Translations under genes and position numbers: made by a program | DNA from: Mycobacterium simiae | GTDB lineage: Bacteria > Actinomycetota > Actinomycetes > Mycobacteriales > Mycobacteriaceae | Reading direction: 5' to 3' | Length of the DNA stretch: 48,874 nucleotides | Assembly: GCF_008370645.1 (NCBI RefSeq) | Contig: NZ_VTZN01000015.1 | Location: 1 to 48,874 of the forward strand | In this document: positions 8,533 to 17,219 of the stretch, in pieces | Position numbering within the stretch: position 1 is the stretch's first letter | Layout of the letters: the number at the start of each line of letters is the position of its first letter | The notes under the pieces: model-generated | The model's database searches: none | Seen by the model: the letters and a program-made list of their open reading frames with translations, nothing else | Told to the model about the DNA's origin: nothing

Positions 8533-11373
8533 GTGCTGTCGAAGTTGCTGCGCCTTGGTGAAGGTCGCATGGTCAAGCGCCTCAAGAAGGTGGCCGACTA
8601 CGTCAACACGTTGTCGGAGGACGTCGAAAAGCTCACCGACGCCGAACTGAGAGCCAAAACTGACGAGTTCAAGCGGCGCCTGGCCGACGAGAAAAACCCA
8701 GAAACCATCGACGACCTGCTGCCCGAGGCGTTCGCAGTCGCGCGGGAGGCCGCCTGGCGAGTGCTCGACCAACGTCCCTTCGACGTCCAGGTGATGGGTG
8801 CCGCGGCGCTGCACCTGGGCAACGTCGCTGAGATGAAGACCGGTGAAGGCAAGACCCTGACCTGTGTGCTGCCCGCCTACCTCAACGCACTGGCCGGCAA
8901 CGGCGTGCACATCGTCACCGTCAACGATTACCTGGCCAAACGCGACAGCGAGTGGATGGGCCGGGTGCACCGCTTCCTAGGTCTGGAAGTCGGTGTCATC
9001 CTCGCCCAGATGACCCCGGACCAGCGCCGGTTGGCCTACAACGCTGACATCACTTACGGCACCAACAACGAGTTCGGCTTCGATTATCTGCGCGACAACA
9101 TGGCGCACTCGCTCGACGACCTGGTGCAGCGCGGGCACCACTACGCCATCGTCGACGAGGTCGACTCCATCCTGATCGACGAGGCCCGCACCCCGCTGAT
9201 CATTTCCGGTCCCGCCGATGGCGCCTCCAACTGGTATGTCGAGTTCGCCCGGTTGGCGCCGCTGATGGAAAAGGACACCCACTACGAGGTCGACCTACGC
9301 AAACGCACCATCGGCGTGCACGAAAAAGGCGTCGAGTTCGTCGAAGACCAGCTCGGCATCGACAACCTCTACGAGGCAGCCAACTCCCCGCTGGTCAGCT
9401 ACCTCAACAACGCGTTGAAGGCCAAGGAGCTGTTCCACCGCGACAAGGACTACATCGTCCGCAATGGTGAGGTGCTCATCGTCGACGAGTTCACCGGTCG
9501 GGTGCTGATCGGACGCCGCTACAACGAGGGCATGCATCAGGCCATCGAGGCTAAGGAGCACGTCGAGATCAAGGCTGAGAACCAGACGCTGGCCACCATC
9601 ACGCTGCAGAACTACTTCCGGCTCTACGACAAACTGGCCGGTATGACCGGCACCGCTCAGACCGAGGCGGCCGAGCTGCACGAGATCTACAAGCTCGGTG
9701 TGGTCAGCATTCCCACGAACAAGGAAATGATCCGGTCGGACCAATCCGACCTCATATACAAGACCGAAGAGGCCAAGTACATCGCGGTGGTCGACGACGT
9801 TGCCGAGCGCTACGAGAAGGGTCAGCCAGTGCTGATCGGTACCACCAGCGTGGAGCGCTCGGAGTATTTGTCGCGGCAGTTCACCAAGCGGTGTATCCCG
9901 CACAACGTGCTCAATGCCAAATACCACGAGCAAGAGGCGGGCATCATTGCCGTGGCGGGCCGCCGGGGCGCCATTACCGTTGCCACCAACATGGCCGGGC
10001 GCGGCACCGACATCGTGTTGGGCGGCAACGTCGACTTCCTCACCGACCAGCGGCTGCGCGAGCAAGGCTTAGATCCGGTGGAGACGCCCGACGAGTACGA
10101 GGCGGCTTGGCACCAGGAGCTGCCTGTCGTGAAGGAGGAGGCCGGCAAAGAGGCAACCGAAGTGATCGACGCGGGCGGCCTCTACGTGTTGGGTACCGAG
10201 CGTCACGAATCGCGCCGCATCGACAACCAGCTGCGCGGCCGGTCCGGTCGGCAGGGCGACCCGGGCGAGTCACGCTTCTACCTGTCGTTGGGCGACGAAC
10301 TCATGCGCCGGTTCAACGGTGCCGCGCTGGAGTCGCTGCTGACCCGGCTCAACCTGCCCGACGACGTGCCGATCGAAGCCAAGATGGTCACCCGTGCCAT
10401 CAAGAGCGCGCAGACGCAGGTCGAGCAGCAAAACTTCGAAGTCCGCAAGAACGTCCTCAAATACGACGAGGTGATGAACCAGCAGCGCAAGGTGGTCTAC
10501 GCCGAGCGCCGCCGCATCCTGGAAGGCGAAAACCTCAAAGAGCAGGCCTTGGACATGGTGCGCGACGTGATCACCGCCTACGTCAACGGCGCGACCGCCG
10601 AAGGCTACGCCGAGGATTGGGATCTGGACGCGTTGTGGACGGCGCTGAAGACGCTGTACCCGGTCGGGATCAAGCACGAGACTCTGACCCATCACGACGC
10701 CGACTCCGACCGTGACGATCTGACCCGCGAGGAGCTGCTGGACGCTCTCCGCGAGGACGCTGAACGTGCTTATGCGGTAAGGGAATCCGAGCTAGAAGAG
10801 CTTGCCGGTGAGGGCGCGATGCGCCAGCTGGAGCGCAATGTGTTGCTCAACGTCATCGACCGCAAGTGGCGCGAGCACCTCTACGAGATGGACTACCTCA
10901 AAGAGGGCATCGGGCTGCGGGCGATGGCGCAGCGCGATCCGCTGGTCGAGTATCAGCGCGAGGGTTACGACATGTTCATGGCCATGCTCGACGGCATGAA
11001 AGAGGAGTCGGTCGGCTTCCTGTTCAACGTCAGTGTGGAGGCCGTCCCGGCGCCGCAGGTCGAGGTCGCTCCGGTCGAAGAACCTGAAGGCCTGGCCGAG
11101 TTCGCGACCAAGGCCGCCGCATCGGACGAGCGTCACGAGGCTCCGAAAGAGCCGGTAGGCGCATTGCGCGCCAAGGGCATTGAGGACGAGTCGCCGGCGC
11201 TGACGTATTCCGGCCCGGCCGAGGACGGCTCGGCGCAGGTGCAGCGCAACGGTGGTGGGGGGCAAAAGGCGCCGGCCGGGGCGTCGGCCGGCGCTAGCCG
11301 GCGGGAACGGCGCGAAGCCGCGCGGCGGCAAGGTCGCGGCCCCAAGCCGCCGAAATCGGTGAAGAAGCGCTAG
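8533..11373 (+). CDS. secA1: Preprotein translocase ATPase SecA1
   Basis: Essential motor that pushes unfolded preproteins through SecYEG. The 946-residue product shows the Walker A MKTGEGKT near residue 105, the [12 protein letters not shown]alker B region near 215, the preprotein cross-linking domain, NMAGRGTDI and [10 protein letters not shown] in the second nucleotide domain, and the helical scaffold ([21 protein letters not shown]). The C-terminal tail is divergent, Ala/Glu-rich, then basic (KPPKSVKKR), and lacks the Cys-rich zinc and SecB-binding end, as in other mycobacterial SecA1. GTG 8533 is supported by AAGGGA at 8520-8525 with seven bases between, and gives the known N terminus [12 protein letters not shown] longer reading from 8482 is rejected. 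Confidence 0.98.
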   Translation: MLSKLLRLGEGRMVKRLKKVADYVNTLSEDVEKLTDAELRAKTDEFKRRLADEKNPETIDDLLPEAFAVAREAAWRVLDQRPFDVQVMGAAALHLGNVAEMKTGEGKTLTCVLPAYLNALAGNGVHIVTVNDYLAKRDSEWMGRVHRFLGLEVGVILAQMTPDQRRLAYNADITYGTNNEFGFDYLRDNMAHSLDDLVQRGHHYAIVDEVDSILIDEARTPLIISGPADGASNWYVEFARLAPLMEKDTHYEVDLRKRTIGVHEKGVEFVEDQLGIDNLYEAANSPLVSYLNNALKAKELFHRDKDYIVRNGEVLIVDEFTGRVLIGRRYNEGMHQAIEAKEHVEIKAENQTLATITLQNYFRLYDKLAGMTGTAQTEAAELHEIYKLGVVSIPTNKEMIRSDQSDLIYKTEEAKYIAVVDDVAERYEKGQPVLIGTTSVERSEYLSRQFTKRCIPHNVLNAKYHEQEAGIIAVAGRRGAITVATNMAGRGTDIVLGGNVDFLTDQRLREQGLDPVETPDEYEAAWHQELPVVKEEAGKEATEVIDAGGLYVLGTERHESRRIDNQLRGRSGRQGDPGESRFYLSLGDELMRRFNGAALESLLTRLNLPDDVPIEAKMVTRAIKSAQTQVEQQNFEVRKNVLKYDEVMNQQRKVVYAERRRILEGENLKEQALDMVRDVITAYVNGATAEGYAEDWDLDALWTALKTLYPVGIKHETLTHHDADSDRDDLTREELLDALREDAERAYAVRESELEELAGEGAMRQLERNVLLNVIDRKWREHLYEMDYLKEGIGLRAMAQRDPLVEYQREGYDMFMAMLDGMKEESVGFLFNVSVEAVPAPQVEVAPVEEPEGLAEFATKAAASDERHEAPKEPVGALRAKGIEDESPALTYSGPAEDGSAQVQRNGGGGQKAPAGASAGASRRERREAARRQGRGPKPPKSVKKR

Positions 11374-11389
11374 CGTGCTGCGCCGAAAC

Positions 11390-11435
11390 GTGAAGCTAGC
11401 CGCACGCTCGGCGGCGAACGTGCGACTGGCTTCAC
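11390..11435 (+). repeat. Imperfect 17-bp inverted repeat downstream of secA1
   Basis: Arms 11390-11406 (GTGAAGCTAGCCGCACG) and 11419-11435 (CGTGCGACTGGCTTCAC) match at 15 of 17 positions and are separated by 12 bases. The stem would be very stable. It starts 16 bases after the secA1 stop, so it could terminate that transcript, or it could be a copy of a dispersed intergenic palindrome. No T-run follows. Confidence 0.6.
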
Positions 11436-11450
11436 GGTCGCTGCGCCAAA

Positions 11451-11468
11451 TTGAGGCAGCTGCCCCAT
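11451..11468 (+). promoter_or_regulatory. Shared upstream box, copy 1
   Basis: TTGAGGCA-N3-GCCCCAT beginning exactly 52 bases before ATG 11503. The same box (15 of 18 bases identical) begins exactly 52 bases before ATG 13898. In this copy the centre GGCAGCTGCC is a perfect palindrome. TTGAGG could act as a -35 element, or the whole box could be an operator. Confidence 0.5.
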
Positions 11469-11502
11469 GCGCCGGGGCGGCGGACGCGTGAACCATCCAG
11501 GT

Positions 11503-12249
11503 ATGATTACTTCACGCAGCCCCTACGACGCCGCCACGGCAATCTTGCAACACCCCGCCCTGCCCGCCGGCGATGACGAACGATTCGTCGGTTTCGGTGT
11601 CATGGGCCTACCGTTCGCCAGCGGCCATTACCTTGCGCTGCGGCATTTTCCGGCCGCCACGTTCGCGCCGCCCTACAAATCGGTATGGCACTGCGGGCCC
11701 GACGGTGTCTGGACTTTCTACGCCACGACGCCGGGTGCGCAAAGCTGCGCGCGTTACTTCAGCTCGGCGACCCCGCACGATGCGGTCCAGTGCGACATCG
11801 AGGTCGAGTGGATCACGCCGTGGTCGCTGTTCGTCGGCATCACCGGACTACTCGAGTGGTGGATGGATATCCGGTCAACTGTGTCGACGCGGCTGATGAG
11901 CGCGATCGGCGGGCGGCTGCCCACCGGGGCGTGGACCAACCGGGTGGCCCTGGCCGCGCTGAGCCGCGCCGTCGGTCCGACCCTCGGCGCCGGACAGGTC
12001 CGGCTCGCCGGTACCGCCCCGAACGGGCAACGATTCATGATCGCCCCTCAGCAGGTGTGGGCGGTGCCGCGGTCGCGTGCGGTGTTGGCCGGCATGGACC
12101 TGGGGCCGGTGGGTCCGCTGGCCAGTCAAGCGCGGCTGGCCGGCTTTCGGCCACCACAACGCGGCCTGTTCGTCGTGGGCTCCGGGCACTTCGAGACTTT
12201 CGACGCGAACCGTCATCATGCCGTCCAACGCACCGTCTCGTTTGGCTGA
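11503..12249 (+). CDS. Conserved protein of unknown function
   Basis: I do not recognise this 248-residue protein. It has no signal peptide and no clear membrane helix. It is rich in aromatic residues and short strands (FVGFGVMGLPFASGHYLALRHFP, YKSVWHCGPDGVWTFYAT, IEVEWITPWSLFVGI) followed by an Ala/Arg-rich helix region and further strands ending GLFVVGSGHFETFD. This could be a lipocalin-like or AttH-like barrel, but that is only a guess from pattern. ATG 11503 is the start that places the shared box 52 bases upstream; GTG 11488 is an alternative. It lies 31 bases ahead of the HD/LuxR regulator in the same direction, so the two are probably cotranscribed. Confidence 0.72.
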   Translation: MITSRSPYDAATAILQHPALPAGDDERFVGFGVMGLPFASGHYLALRHFPAATFAPPYKSVWHCGPDGVWTFYATTPGAQSCARYFSSATPHDAVQCDIEVEWITPWSLFVGITGLLEWWMDIRSTVSTRLMSAIGGRLPTGAWTNRVALAALSRAVGPTLGAGQVRLAGTAPNGQRFMIAPQQVWAVPRSRAVLAGMDLGPVGPLASQARLAGFRPPQRGLFVVGSGHFETFDANRHHAVQRTVSFG

Positions 12250-12280
12250 CCGACGGTCCTCCGCTGGGCACAATGGGTGA

Positions 12281-13840
12281 ATGCCGTCTGGAGCCCAGGC
12301 TTCCGAGCTGCCTACCCGCGCGGAGTTGCTTGCCGCGCTGTCGGTGGCGATCGACCTCGGCCTGGGGCAACCCGCAGAACACATGCTGCGGTCTGCGCTG
12401 ATTGCGACCAGGCTGGCCGATCGGCTCGGGCTCAGCGACCAACAGCGGGATTCCACCTACTACGCGACGTTGATCATGTGGATCGGATGTCACGCTGACT
12501 CGCACGAGTACGCGCGGTGGTTCGGTGACGACATCGCCGTCCGCCATGACTCCTATCTGGTTGATTGGTCCGGGCTGCCGTACTTGCGCTTTCTGGCGAG
12601 CAATGTGGGCCGGGGTCAGCCGTTGGTGTACCGGCTCAGCGCGATGGCGACTCTTTTCGTCAACGCCCGCGGCCACATTTCCCAATTGATCCACTCGCAT
12701 TGCACGTCTGCGGCTGTGCTGGCCGACCAAATAGGTTTGGACCCCAATGTGCAAGCGGCACTGGCGTTCACGTTCGAGCGTTACGACGGCGGCGGTCTGC
12801 CTACGGGTGCCTACGGTGACGCTATCCCGATTCAGATGCGCGTCGCCCAACTGGCCGACATGGTAGAGGTTCACCACCGCACCTATGGGGTTGAGGGTGC
12901 TGTCGCCATGGCTCGCAGCAGGCGGGGTGGGCAGTTCGATCCTGAGGTGGTCGACACGTTTGCCGACCATGCCGACGCGATCCTGGCTGGACCGCCGACC
13001 GGTGATGCGTGGGCGGCAGCAGTGCGCGCCGCGCCCGACCACTTTCAGCCGCTGGATGACCAGACGCTGGATACACTACTCGTCGCCCTGGGGGACTTCG
13101 TCGACTTGAAATGCCCGTTCACATTCGGGCATTCCCGGGCGGTGGCCCGACTTGCGGGTGACGCCGCCACCGCCGCCGGACTTGACGGCGACGCGGCGGT
13201 GCTGACCCGGCGCGCTGGCCACGTTCACGATCTGGGCCGCATCGGCGTCTCGAACCAAGTCTGGTCGCGTCCAGGGCCGTTGAGCGCGGCTGAATTTGAG
13301 CGGGTCCGGTTGCATCCGTACTTCACTGTGCGAATCCTCAATCAGGTCCCCGGGCTTCGGAAGTTGGCTGAGGTCGCTGGCAATCACCATGAGCGCCTCA
13401 ACGGTTCGGGATACCCGCGTGGGCTCGCCGGGACCGCGTTGACTCTGCCGGACCGGGTGTTGGCGGCCGCGGTCAGTTACCAATGCGCTTGTGAGCCAAG
13501 GCCCTATCGGCAGCTGTTGACACCGAAATCGGCGGCCCGGCGGCTGCGGCAACGGGTGCAAGCCGGCGACCTGGACACCGTCGCGGTTGAGGCAGTGCTG
13601 CACGCGGCGGGGCATCGGGCGGACCGGTCGAATCGACGCCCACATGGGCTCACGCCCCGGGAGGTCGAAGTGCTATCCCTGGTTGCTCGCGGCGCCTCCA
13701 ACAAGGAGATCGCGACGGCGCTGGTGATCAGCGAAAAGACGGCCCGTAACCACGTGGAGCGCACCTACGCCAAGATCGGCGGGTCGAATCGCATCGGCGC
13801 CAGCATGTACGCGCTGAGCCACGGCCTGGTGAGCGCTTAG
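12281..13840 (+). CDS. Tandem HD-GYP-like regulator with LuxR-type DNA-binding domain
   Basis: 519 residues, three modules. Module 1 (about 15-240) follows the HD-GYP layout but is worn: CHADSHE in place of the HD pair and FERYDGGGLP in place of HHExxDGxGYP. Module 2 (about 265-415) keeps GHS, an HD pair in GHVHDLGRIG and HHERLNGSGYP, so it retains more of the metal-site residues but has Asn for the usual Asp. Module 3 (about 450-515) is a LuxR helix-turn-helix (LTPREVEVLSLVARGASNKEIATALVISEKTARNHV). HD-GYP domains hydrolyse or sense cyclic dinucleotides; here a ligand-controlled transcription factor is plausible. Start ATG 12281, weak ribosome site, 31 bases after the previous gene. Not part of the tuberculosis block as I recall it. 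Confidence 0.88.
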   Translation: MPSGAQASELPTRAELLAALSVAIDLGLGQPAEHMLRSALIATRLADRLGLSDQQRDSTYYATLIMWIGCHADSHEYARWFGDDIAVRHDSYLVDWSGLPYLRFLASNVGRGQPLVYRLSAMATLFVNARGHISQLIHSHCTSAAVLADQIGLDPNVQAALAFTFERYDGGGLPTGAYGDAIPIQMRVAQLADMVEVHHRTYGVEGAVAMARSRRGGQFDPEVVDTFADHADAILAGPPTGDAWAAAVRAAPDHFQPLDDQTLDTLLVALGDFVDLKCPFTFGHSRAVARLAGDAATAAGLDGDAAVLTRRAGHVHDLGRIGVSNQVWSRPGPLSAAEFERVRLHPYFTVRILNQVPGLRKLAEVAGNHHERLNGSGYPRGLAGTALTLPDRVLAAAVSYQCACEPRPYRQLLTPKSAARRLRQRVQAGDLDTVAVEAVLHAAGHRADRSNRRPHGLTPREVEVLSLVARGASNKEIATALVISEKTARNHVERTYAKIGGSNRIGASMYALSHGLVSA

Positions 13841-13845
13841 CCCAG

Positions 13846-13863
13846 TTGAGGCAAACGCCCCAT
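13846..13863 (+). promoter_or_regulatory. Shared upstream box, copy 2
   Basis: TTGAGGCA-N3-GCCCCAT starting 52 bases before ATG 13898 and six bases after the stop of the HD/LuxR regulator. Same sequence and same spacing as the box at 11451-11468. The equal distance argues for a promoter or operator element over chance. Confidence 0.5.
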
Positions 13864-13897
13864 CCTGCGACCCGGCTCTGCGCTACACAATCGGGAG

Positions 13898-14653
13898 ATG
13901 AAGCGCTACTTGATCGTTGGTTACGGTGCCGTGAGCTACCTGCTTTTCCTGGCGGCCTTCGCGTATGCCATTGGCTTCGTCGGCGCCATTATTGTGCCCC
14001 GCAATGTTGACCACGGTATCGCCGCGCCGACGGGGCAGGCCGTGCTGGTCAACCTGGCGCTGCTTGGGTTGTTCGGAGCCCAGCACAGCGTCATGGCGAG
14101 GTCGAAATTCAAACGGTGGTGGACTCAATTCGTGCCGCCGCCGATTGAGCGCAGCACGTTCGTACAGCTGGCCAGCGCTGCACTCCTCGTGCTCTATTGG
14201 CAATGGCGAACCATGCCGACGGTGATCTGGGACGTGCGGCACCCGGTAGTCCGGGTGGTGCTATGGGTGTTGTTCTGGCTCGGTTGGGTGACGGTATTGA
14301 CGTCGACCTTCATGGTCAGTCATTTCGAGCTATGCGGGCTGCGTCAGGGGTACTTGGCTTGGCGCGAAAAGCTTTACGCTGCCATAGGTTTTCGCGTCAA
14401 CCTGCGCTATCGCCTGGTGCGCCATCCGATCATGCTCGGCTTCCTGGTCGCTTTCTGGGCTGCACCCACAATGACGGCAGGACACCTCCTGTTCTCGATC
14501 GGTACCACGGGGTACGTCCTGTTGGCCCTACAGCTGGAAGAGCGCGACCTAGTGGCGGCACTGGGCGACCAGTACTGCGATTACCGCCGCGATGTGCCCA
14601 TGCTTGCTCCCGGTTTGGGTCGATACGCAACCAAATCTGCCACCCGGCAATAA
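13898..14653 (+). CDS. mddA: Integral membrane methyltransferase of the MddA/NnrU type
   Basis: 251-residue membrane protein (Rv3238c equivalent) of the isoprenylcysteine methyltransferase-like group. MddA enzymes methylate methanethiol to dimethyl sulfide with S-adenosylmethionine, and I recall that a mycobacterial member was placed in that family; NnrU-like naming is the alternative. Visible features: about five membrane helices (first at 5-30), the conserved QHSVMAR near residue 64, HFELCGLRQ near 143, and the C-terminal SAM-site signature RLVRHPIMLGFL with LEERDL and YRRDVP. Preceded by the shared box 52 bases before ATG 13898 and by GGGAG just ahead of the start. Substrate is inferred from family only. 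Confidence 0.82.
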   Translation: MKRYLIVGYGAVSYLLFLAAFAYAIGFVGAIIVPRNVDHGIAAPTGQAVLVNLALLGLFGAQHSVMARSKFKRWWTQFVPPPIERSTFVQLASAALLVLYWQWRTMPTVIWDVRHPVVRVVLWVLFWLGWVTVLTSTFMVSHFELCGLRQGYLAWREKLYAAIGFRVNLRYRLVRHPIMLGFLVAFWAAPTMTAGHLLFSIGTTGYVLLALQLEERDLVAALGDQYCDYRRDVPMLAPGLGRYATKSATRQ

Positions 14654-14852
14654 TTGTCGCTGAAATTCCAGTTGCTAGGCGATCAGCTTCCGGGTGGCCG
14701 TCATGTCGCCCTCGCTCTGCTCGGCTGCTACGAGGTCGGCTGCTATGCGATGCGGCGGCGTGGGGTGAGCGTGGCTGCGCCCTGGCACCGCACAACTAGG
14801 AAATTGGTCGGTGCCACTTCAATCTTGATGGCATTTCGTCGAGTATGGACAT

Positions 14853-15335
14853 GTGCATGTCAAGGAGGTGCTGCTGCCCGGTGTCGGGCTTCGGTACGAG
14901 TTCACCAGCCACATGGGTGAGCGAATAGGCATTATTGCCCGGCGTACCGGCGATTTTGAAGTCGTGACCTATACCGCGCAAGATCCTGACGCGTGCCGGC
15001 CGGTCTTTCGCCTTACCGAAGAAGAGGCCGAGGCTGTGGCCCAGATTCTCGGTGCTCCGAGGATCGCCGAGCGCTTTACCCAGCTGACCCGTGAAGTGCC
15101 TGGGCTGGAAGCGGGCCAGATCACCGTCGGGCCAGATAGCCCGTTTGTCGAGCGACCGTTGGGAGACACTCGGGCTCGCACCCGCACCGGCGCGTCGATC
15201 GTTGCCGTCGTGCGCGGTGATGATGTCATCGCTTCGCCCAATCCGGCAGAAGTACTGCGTGCGCGCGACGTGCTGATAGTGATCGGCACCGAAGAAGGTA
15301 TCGGCGGAGTCGAGCAGATCATCGATAAGGGCTGA
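14853..15335 (+). CDS. RCK_C (TrkA-C) regulatory subunit of a cation/proton antiporter
   Basis: 160-residue cytoplasmic protein (Rv3237c equivalent). The N-terminal half is a small alpha/beta domain. The C-terminal part (about 90-158) is an RCK_C domain, seen in LGDTRARTRTGASIVAVVRGDDVIASPNPAEVLRARDVLIVIGTEEG, which binds ligand and gates a transporter. It resembles KhtT, partner of the KhtU K+/H+ antiporter. GTG 14853 is used; the internal codons right after it encode HVKEVLLPG. Only four bases separate its stop from the antiporter start, so the two form a transport unit. The 199 bases before it carry no gene I can support. Confidence 0.87.
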   Translation: MHVKEVLLPGVGLRYEFTSHMGERIGIIARRTGDFEVVTYTAQDPDACRPVFRLTEEEAEAVAQILGAPRIAERFTQLTREVPGLEAGQITVGPDSPFVERPLGDTRARTRTGASIVAVVRGDDVIASPNPAEVLRARDVLIVIGTEEGIGGVEQIIDKG

Positions 15336-15339
15336 GCCG

Positions 15340-16485
15340 GTGGAAGTTTCCAGGGCGCTGCTCTTCGAGGTCGGGGCGCTCCTGACAGCGCTTGCCCTGT
15401 TGGGTGCGGTCGCGCGCCGGTTCGCGCTGTCCCCCATCCCGGTCTACCTGTTAGCAGGACTTTCGGTGGGTAAAGGTGGGATCGTTCCGGTGGCTGCGGC
15501 CGACGACTTCATCACCACCGGCGCTCCCATCGGCATCGTGTTGCTGCTGCTAACCCTGGGTCTGGAGTTCTCCACCACCGAATTTGCCAGCAGCCTGCGC
15601 CATCACATGCCGTCGGCCGGTGTCGACATCGTCCTTAACGCCACCCCCGGTGCACTGGCCGGCTGGCTGCTGGGGTTGAACGGCGTCGCCATCTTCGCGC
15701 TGGCCGGCGTCACCTACATCTCATCGTCGGGAGTCATCGCGCGTCTGCTCGAGGACTTGGACCGGCTCGGTAACCGCGAAACCCCGGCGGTGCTGTCGGT
15801 GCTGGTGCTCGAAGACTTCGCGATGGCCGCCTACCTACCGATGTTTACCGTGCTGGCCCTGCGTGGCAGCTGGATCGAAGCGCTCGCGGGTACGCTAGCC
15901 GCGGTCGCTGCTCTGCTCGCGGCCTTCGCCGCGTCCTTCCGCTGGGGCCATCACGTCGGCCGGCTGGTGGCGCACCCTGATTCCGAGCAATTGCTGTTGC
16001 GGGTCCTGGGCCTCACCCTGATGGTCGCGGCGCTGGCCGAGTTATTGCATGCATCGGCCGCGGTCGGCGCGTTCTTGGTAGGCCTGACCCTCACCGGGGA
16101 GACGGCCGACCGGGCGCGCCGGGTGCTGGGTCCGCTCCGCGACCTATTCGCCGCGATCTTTTTCCTGGCCATCGGGGTATCGGTCGACCCGAGAGGGCTA
16201 CTTCCGATGCTTCCGGTAGCCATCGCCTTGGCTGCTGTCACCGGCGCGACCAAAGTACTCACCGGAATGTTCGCCGCACGCCGCGACGGCGCGGCGCGCC
16301 GCGGGCAGCTGCGTGCCGGGACGGCGCTCATCGCCAGAGGCGAGTTCTCGTTGATCATTATCGGATTGGTCGGCGCGTCGATCCCCACGGTGGCGGCGTT
16401 GGCGACCTCCTATGTCTTCATCATGGCGACCATCGGTCCGGTTCTGGCTCGTTACGGCGGCGGACGGCTAGCGGCCGCGGCCTGA
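15340..16485 (+). CDS. Monovalent cation/proton antiporter, CPA2 (KefB/KhtU-like)
   Basis: Integral membrane antiporter of 381 residues (Rv3236c equivalent) with about 11-12 hydrophobic segments spanning the whole length. CPA2-type signatures include LLLLTLGLEFS at about 68-78, a break in the fifth helix region (TYISSSGVIARLLEDL) and LFAAIFFLAIGVSVD at about 269-283. It lacks a fused RCK_N domain, which is supplied by the separate subunit just upstream, as in KhtTU. GTG 15340 is preceded by AAGGG at 15327-15331 with eight bases between. Ion selectivity, K+ or Na+, cannot be read from sequence. Likely role: K+ efflux and pH balance under stress. Confidence 0.9.
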   Translation: MEVSRALLFEVGALLTALALLGAVARRFALSPIPVYLLAGLSVGKGGIVPVAAADDFITTGAPIGIVLLLLTLGLEFSTTEFASSLRHHMPSAGVDIVLNATPGALAGWLLGLNGVAIFALAGVTYISSSGVIARLLEDLDRLGNRETPAVLSVLVLEDFAMAAYLPMFTVLALRGSWIEALAGTLAAVAALLAAFAASFRWGHHVGRLVAHPDSEQLLLRVLGLTLMVAALAELLHASAAVGAFLVGLTLTGETADRARRVLGPLRDLFAAIFFLAIGVSVDPRGLLPMLPVAIALAAVTGATKVLTGMFAARRDGAARRGQLRAGTALIARGEFSLIIIGLVGASIPTVAALATSYVFIMATIGPVLARYGGGRLAAAA

Positions 16486-16488
16486 CCG

Positions 16489-17013
16489 TCAACCGATGTG
16501 TAAGGCAACGACTAGCCATCGCGGTGGGCTGGACGCGGCCACTTGTTCCACGCGGCAGGCGATGGCATGGACCCGTTCACCGCGGCTGTAGGTGCCAAAA
16601 ACTTCAGCCGCGGTGTCCGCGGACCCGACCGGCTGCAACCGCACCCGTCGCAACCTGGCGGCTCCGTGGGGGCCAGCCTTCGCTTGGCCGACCGAGAGCA
16701 CCGAGTCAACGAGGCTGGCCGCCAGTATCGATCGCAGCTGTGCCGCTGGACGACGGCGGTCGATGACTTCCAGCACCCGGCGCAGGGCAGCGTCGGTGAA
16801 GACCGCGGCCTGGCGAATCGCTGCCGACATCGTTTCGACCCCGGCTCGCTCGCCGGGTGGCCGACGTGCAGCGCGCCCACTACGCGGCCGCAACGGTACG
16901 TGCGATGATTGCCGGCACCTGGGGATGATTCGAGTCGCCGGCTCGTACTCGACCACGGGCACGACGGCGAAGGTCTCACGATGGGGTGGGCCGGCGATAG
17001 GACTGACGCTCAA
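16489..17013 (-). CDS. Rv3235-family conserved protein
   Basis: 174-residue protein on the minus strand, convergent with the antiporter and only three bases from its stop. The N-terminal third is Arg/Pro-rich and poorly conserved. The C-terminal two thirds is the Rv3235 domain: AAVFTDAALRRVLEVIDRRRP, LVDSVLSVGQ, ARLRRVRLQP, AEVFGTYSRGERVHAIACRVE and a final WLVVALHIG strand. Function is unknown; in actinobacteria the family lies near secA. The start is a TTG at 17013, chosen because GGAGAG at 17020-17025 sits six bases upstream; no ATG or GTG is in frame nearby. CATAAAT just upstream may be part of its -10 region. Confidence 0.85.
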   Translation of the reverse strand: MSVSPIAGPPHRETFAVVPVVEYEPATRIIPRCRQSSHVPLRPRSGRAARRPPGERAGVETMSAAIRQAAVFTDAALRRVLEVIDRRRPAAQLRSILAASLVDSVLSVGQAKAGPHGAARLRRVRLQPVGSADTAAEVFGTYSRGERVHAIACRVEQVAASSPPRWLVVALHIG

Positions 17014-17129
17014 CGGGCACTCTCCATTTATGCGATGGACACCAACTGACGATCGGAACCGTGCGCTTGCTGGAGAGTGGCAGGCGCCCGCCGGTCATCA
17101 TTGCACAAACCAACCCGATGCGTACCCGC

Positions 17130-17158
17130 CCGTAACGCGCCCGGGCCGGTCGTTACGG
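17130..17158 (+). promoter_or_regulatory. Inverted repeat upstream of the acyltransferase gene
   Basis: Perfect 8-bp inverted repeat CCGTAACG (17130-17137) / CGTTACGG (17151-17158) with a 13-base spacer. It lies in the 206-base divergent region between the Rv3235-type gene and the Tgs3-type gene, 61 bases before the latter's start. The half-sites CCGTAA/TTACGG are the same as the core of the palindrome at 20115-20147, though spaced differently. Candidate operator. Confidence 0.5.
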
Positions 17159-17219
17159 TGAGCCACATCGGTACCACCGACGGATTGCGGACGGATTGAC
17201 AAGGAGGACAGGGCCGTAA

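Noticed and set aside
13570..13600. Further TTGAGGCA match inside the HD/LuxR gene
   Set aside because: It lies in coding sequence, lacks the GCCCCAT half and does not precede a start codon.
14654..14920. Open frame from TTG directly after the mddA-type gene
   Set aside because: It overlaps the start of the RCK_C gene in another frame, has Cys/Arg-rich shadow composition and no known family.
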